Shown here: piece by piece, positions 61,295 to 64,000 of the stretch
How the letters are laid out: the number at the start of each line of letters is the position of its first letter
Numbering within the stretch: the first letter of the stretch is position 1
Assembly: GCF_017168335.1 (NCBI RefSeq)
Contig: NZ_JABFAU010000003.1
Span: 771,561 to 835,560, forward strand
Length of the DNA stretch: 64,000 bases
Reading direction: 5' to 3'
DNA from: Rhodococcus sp. KRD162
Lineage (GTDB): Bacteria; Actinomycetota; Actinomycetes; Mycobacteriales; Mycobacteriaceae
The notes under the pieces: model-generated
Seen by the model: the letters and a program-made list of their open reading frames with translations, nothing else
Databases searched by the model: none
Told to the model about the DNA's origin: nothing
Position numbers and translations under genes: made by a program

Positions 61295-61548
61295 TGGTTG
61301 GGTCCCCAGGTAGAAGTCCAGTGTCTGTGTGAGTTTCGTGTCCGAGAATGGACACAGGAGGAAATTCACGAATCATGGCACGCAGACACACCCCCGAGCA
61401 GGTCATCGCCAAAGTCCGGCATCTACAATCATGAACGGCCCCACGGATCCCTGGACGGCATGACGCCGCAGCGCTACTGGGAAACCTGGACGCAAGAAAA
61501 CCAATTAGCTATCGCATAGACGCTGGACTGCTATCGGGGGCCCAACCA
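61295..61548 (+). mobile_element. 254-bp internally deleted IS3-family remnant with both terminal repeats
   Basis: The ends are imperfect inverted repeats of about 31 bp: TGGTTGGGTCCCC at 61295 and the reverse complement TGGTTGGGCCCCC from 61548, both running on to AGTCCAG and TCT. Inside, a Shine-Dalgarno AGGAGGAAA and ATG (61375) start an orfA whose product opens MARRHTPEQVIAKVRHLQ. After that it jumps to the end of an orfB (YNHERPHGSLDGMTPQRYWE), stopping at 61519. Roughly 1 kb of transposase has been lost. No target duplication was seen. Confidence 0.82.
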
Positions 61549-61672
61549 AACGCCTCGCCGCGCTTGCCAAGTTCGTCAAGACTGCCTCGACGCCGACTAC
61601 ATAGCCCACAGAGGTCATGGTCGGGTCATCGGGGACTGCCCCGAGTTCGGTTGACTCGTTGGGTTGAGTGAA

Positions 61673-62560
61673 TCAGGCCGCGTGTGCGGACTGATTGATT
61701 GTCTCAAACTCGGTTGGGGTGAGTTTGCCGAGCCGGCGTTGGCGACGCTTGCGATGGTAGGTCCGTTCGATCCAGGTGACGATCGCCAGCCGTAACTGCT
61801 CTCGCGTGGACCAACGTTGTCGATCGAGCACGTTCTTCTGCAGAAGCGCGAAGAATGACTCCATCGCAGCATTGTCTCCGCACGCCCCAACCCGCCCCAT
61901 GGATCCCTGTAAACCGTTGCGGGACAGCTCATATACGAATTTTCGTGAACGGAATTGGCTACCTCGATCGGAGTGGACGATGGTGCCGTCCGGGTCTCGT
62001 TGATCGACGGCGTTTCGCAGTGCAGATACTGCCGGTGAGGCTTTCATACGGCTGTCGATCGAGTATCCGACGATCTTGTTCGAGTGCAGGTCTTTGATGG
62101 CGCAGAGGTAGAGCTTGCCCTCGTCGGTACGGTGCTCGGTGATGTCGGTCAGCCAGATCTGGTTGCGTTCCTGTGCGGTGAATTGGCGGTCGACGAGATC
62201 GTCGTGGACGGGCGGGCCGGCTTTCTTGTTCAGGCCGCGCTTCTTGGAGAACACAGACCACAGCCGTTCCTGTGAGCACAGTCGTGCGACTCTGTTCTCG
62301 CTGGCGGTGATGCCGCGGTCCGGTAGTTCGTCGGCGATGAAGCGGTAGCCGAATGCGGGGTCGTCGGCGTGGATTTCACGAGCGATGTTGATCAGATGCG
62401 CATCGTCCCAATCACGTTGTGTGACTGGTTTTTTCTTCCATTTGTAGAACGCTTGGGTGGAGAATCCGAGCACCCGGCAGGTCACTGTGACGGGTACCCC
62501 GTCGGCAGCAAGGTCGAGGACCAGCGGTGGGGGCACCTCCCGCTTGCGGGGGAAGATCAT
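61673..62560 (-). CDS. IS3-family transposase OrfB (DDE integrase core)
   Basis: 295 residues from the ATG that overlaps the orfA stop (ATGA). An HTH_21-type region has YRFIADELPDRGITASENRV. The rve catalytic core shows the DDE residues: Asp in IWLTDITEHRTDEGKLYLCA, Asp in TIVHSDRGSQFRS, and Glu in GDNAAMESFFALLQKN. KRRQRRLGKLTPTEFE at the end is typical. The frame stays open upstream of this ATG for 57 codons, so an OrfAB fusion by -1 frameshift near the AAAA before the orfA stop is also possible. It appears intact. Confidence 0.92.
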   Translation of the reverse strand: MIFPRKREVPPPLVLDLAADGVPVTVTCRVLGFSTQAFYKWKKKPVTQRDWDDAHLINIAREIHADDPAFGYRFIADELPDRGITASENRVARLCSQERLWSVFSKKRGLNKKAGPPVHDDLVDRQFTAQERNQIWLTDITEHRTDEGKLYLCAIKDLHSNKIVGYSIDSRMKASPAVSALRNAVDQRDPDGTIVHSDRGSQFRSRKFVYELSRNGLQGSMGRVGACGDNAAMESFFALLQKNVLDRQRWSTREQLRLAIVTWIERTYHRKRRQRRLGKLTPTEFETINQSAHAA

Positions 62561-62850
62561 TTTGGGTTGACATCCCGGGACAGGTAGGCGACCGCACGGC
62601 GCATGACCTCTGCTTCTTGCTCGAGGAGCTTGATCCGTTTGCGGGCCTCCCGTAGCTCGGCGGACTCGTCCAAGCCGGCCGGCGTCGTGCCTCGTTCGAT
62701 GCCGGCGTCGCGGTCGGCGATCTTCAGCCACCGATGCAGACAGCCCTCGGATATTCCGAAGTCCTTTGCGATCTGACGCAATGGGGCCTCGCCCTTGCGT
62801 GCAACAGCGATGACGTCGCGGCGGAACTCCTCAGGGAACGCTTTCGGCAT
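62557..62850 (-). CDS. IS3-family transposase OrfA (helix-turn-helix)
   Basis: 97 residues starting MPKAFPEEFRRDVIAVARKG. LRQIAKDFGISEGCLHRWLK is the HTH_Tnp_1 DNA-binding motif. The C-terminal ESAELREARKRIKLLEQEAE is a leucine-zipper-like coiled coil. It recognises the IS ends and works with OrfB, whose start overlaps its stop. The chosen ATG at 62850 fits family N-termini; an upstream in-frame start at 62886 is less likely. Confidence 0.92.
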   Translation of the reverse strand: MPKAFPEEFRRDVIAVARKGEAPLRQIAKDFGISEGCLHRWLKIADRDAGIERGTTPAGLDESAELREARKRIKLLEQEAEVMRRAVAYLSRDVNPK

Positions 62851-63017
62851 GGGGAACATCCTTCCACCGTGAGGAGCGATCCTCACAGATCAGATGTCAA
62901 CCAAACCTGGGGCAGTCCCTCGCCCCTCAAGGCCCGCCCGTGACCTCGTCCTCGTCACTGGTAACTGACCAGTGACCACACAGTTGAATGCTCTCTACGG
63001 CAACAAGAAAGCTCATT

Positions 63018-63326
63018 ATGACCGAACCACAAACGCGGAAAGCTGACCGCGAAAACAGCAGCGCCGGAGTGGGTCTCACGTCTCGGCTGGAGGTAAACCG
63101 GATCCATCGCCTCATGGACGCCAAAGAGTACGAGGAACTTCGGAACAACGTTAGCGGCTTGACGCTGGATGAGCTGTGCAGAACTCTGCTCACCGCTGTC
63201 TTCGAGCTGTTGCTGGAACGCGATGCGCGCGCAAACGCGGTGAACGCCGCTCCAACCGAAACGTGCATCTACCAATCCCCGTCAACTGCATCGAGGACAA
63301 CCAATCGCAGTCGAGCCGGAACATGA
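63018..63326 (+). CDS. hypothetical small protein (first of a coupled pair)
   Basis: 102 residues, ATG at 63018 with AAGAAAG upstream. The middle is a predicted helix pair: SRLEVNRIHRLMDAKEYEEL and LTLDELCRTLLTAVFELLLE; the ends are polar and Ser/Thr/Arg rich. I recognise no family. Its stop overlaps the next start (ATGATGA), suggesting translational coupling. It lies directly right of the IS3 element, in DNA that looks like phage or plasmid cargo. Confidence 0.55.
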   Translation: MTEPQTRKADRENSSAGVGLTSRLEVNRIHRLMDAKEYEELRNNVSGLTLDELCRTLLTAVFELLLERDARANAVNAAPTETCIYQSPSTASRTTNRSRAGT

Positions 63327-63646
63327 TGCGCGTCGACCTGACCATCACCAAGCAGGTCGACCTGTTCGGGGTACTGCTTTACGAGGCGATTCGCGGCTAC
63401 GTCGACCTGACCGACGAGCTGATTGTCTCGATCGTCAATAGCAGCCACGACCAAGCGCAACGCTCCCAGAACACCAACCCCGGCGACGGCTGGGCCACCA
63501 AGGCCGCCCACTCGGTACGCCGCGGCCACAAGCTCAACCCCGTCGCGTTCGGTCACGTCACCGTCAACACCCCAGACCCCGAGCTGGGCTACATGACCGT
63601 CGCGGTCGGTGACACCGTCGTCACCATCGCCCACGGTCACCAGTGA
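63323..63646 (+). CDS. hypothetical small protein (second of a coupled pair)
   Basis: 107 residues, beginning at the ATGATG that overlaps the previous stop. The sequence opens MMRVDLTITKQVDLFGVLLY, has an acidic helical segment, and ends in a Val/Thr-rich, probably beta-stranded part with GYMTVAVGDTVVTIAHGHQ. No family recognised. Coupling with the upstream gene suggests the two act together; candidates such as toxin-antitoxin or phage accessory proteins cannot be told apart from sequence. Confidence 0.55.
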   Translation: MMRVDLTITKQVDLFGVLLYEAIRGYVDLTDELIVSIVNSSHDQAQRSQNTNPGDGWATKAAHSVRRGHKLNPVAFGHVTVNTPDPELGYMTVAVGDTVVTIAHGHQ

Positions 63647-63913
63647 CGGCGCGGTAAGGGTATGGACTGGTGGAGCGGGCAGACCGTCCACGGCCACAGT
63701 CCAGAGGCGCAACGATGCTCATTCACGGGCACGAACACGTTCGACTTCGAGACTGGCGTGTCCCCAGCGAATGGGCCAATTCATTCTAGAGTCCTGTTGC
63801 CCATGAGCTGGGCAGATAGGACGACGGAGAGCCGCCGAAAGGGCCACGAAGCAGCGTCGATAGCGCGACAATCGACATCCGGATCGATCCGACTACCCGC
63901 CAGTGGAGGAACT

Positions 63914-64000
63914 ATGGAATCTGTAAAGATTACCTTAGCTTTGGAAAACCTCACCGAAGAAGAAATAGCCACCCTGTATCGGGTGGCCGACGAGCAAGGC
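63914..64000 (+). CDS. start of an unknown gene (3' end outside window)
   Basis: An ATG at 63914 with GGAGGA directly upstream opens a frame that runs off the window. The visible 29 residues (beginning MESVKITLALENLTEEEIAT) are acidic and helical, and the DNA is more A/T rich than the backbone, consistent with horizontally acquired DNA. No function can be assigned. Confidence 0.5.
   Translation, partial: MESVKITLALENLTEEEIATLYRVADEQG

Larger units (their letters stand above)
61632..62919 (-). mobile_element. complete IS3-family insertion sequence, 1,288 bp
   Basis: Ends are inverted repeats: GGGACTGCCCCGAG at 61632 and GGGACTGCCCCAGG read inward from 62919, with further matches to GGTTGAC. 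The direct flanks are both TCG (61629-61631 and 62920-62922), a 3-bp target duplication typical of the family. It carries orfA and orfB reading leftwards and looks intact. Its terminal repeats differ from those of the 254-bp remnant, so it is a different IS. Confidence 0.92.

Overview
The window is high-GC actinobacterial DNA, most probably from Rhodococcus or a close Nocardiaceae relative. Its backbone follows the gene order I recall for Mycobacterium tuberculosis from Rv2091c down to Rv2049c: DUF4333 membrane protein, 5'-3' exonuclease, PepE-type peptidase, Rv2074-like F420 enzyme, Rv2073c-like SDR, cobL, cobK, cobIJ, cobH, cobG, cobN, Rv2061c-like protein, fxsA, lnt, rbpA and a small zinc-finger protein. 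M. tuberculosis correspondences throughout are from memory, not from a search.

Positions 1-14590 hold housekeeping genes and a cobalamin (corrin ring) locus. cobL-cobK run rightwards, cobH-cobIJ and cobG leftwards, and cobN rightwards behind a B12 riboswitch. Positions 14605-24000 carry a TldD/PmbA pair with a TauE/SafE-type permease, a NarL-type two-component system, FxsA, a YtcJ-like amidohydrolase and apolipoprotein N-acyltransferase.

Positions 24000-54850 are an accessory island between lnt and rbpA. It is dominated by one 26.8-kb gene for an 8,920-residue, seven-module non-ribosomal peptide synthetase. Signature residues predict a heptapeptide X-Ser-D-X-X-D-Thr-Y-Z, released by a terminal thioesterase and probably N-acylated at the start. 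Modules 1 and 3 contain an apparently identical 1,529-bp adenylation-domain segment of very unusual base composition. A secreted glycine-zipper protein follows the synthetase. A perfect 52-bp palindrome then separates it from two convergent genes resembling PapA (fused aminodeoxychorismate synthase) and PapB (aminodeoxychorismate mutase), the first steps to 4-aminophenylalanine.

Positions 54850-60281 return to the backbone: rbpA, the zinc-finger protein, a CPA2 antiporter, an MscS channel and a TPM-domain lipoprotein. From about 60300 to the end the DNA is mobile and decayed: a tyrosine-recombinase fragment cut by a 254-bp internally deleted IS, a complete 1,288-bp IS3-family element with a 3-bp target duplication, and small unknown genes. 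No rRNA, tRNA or CRISPR array was recognised.
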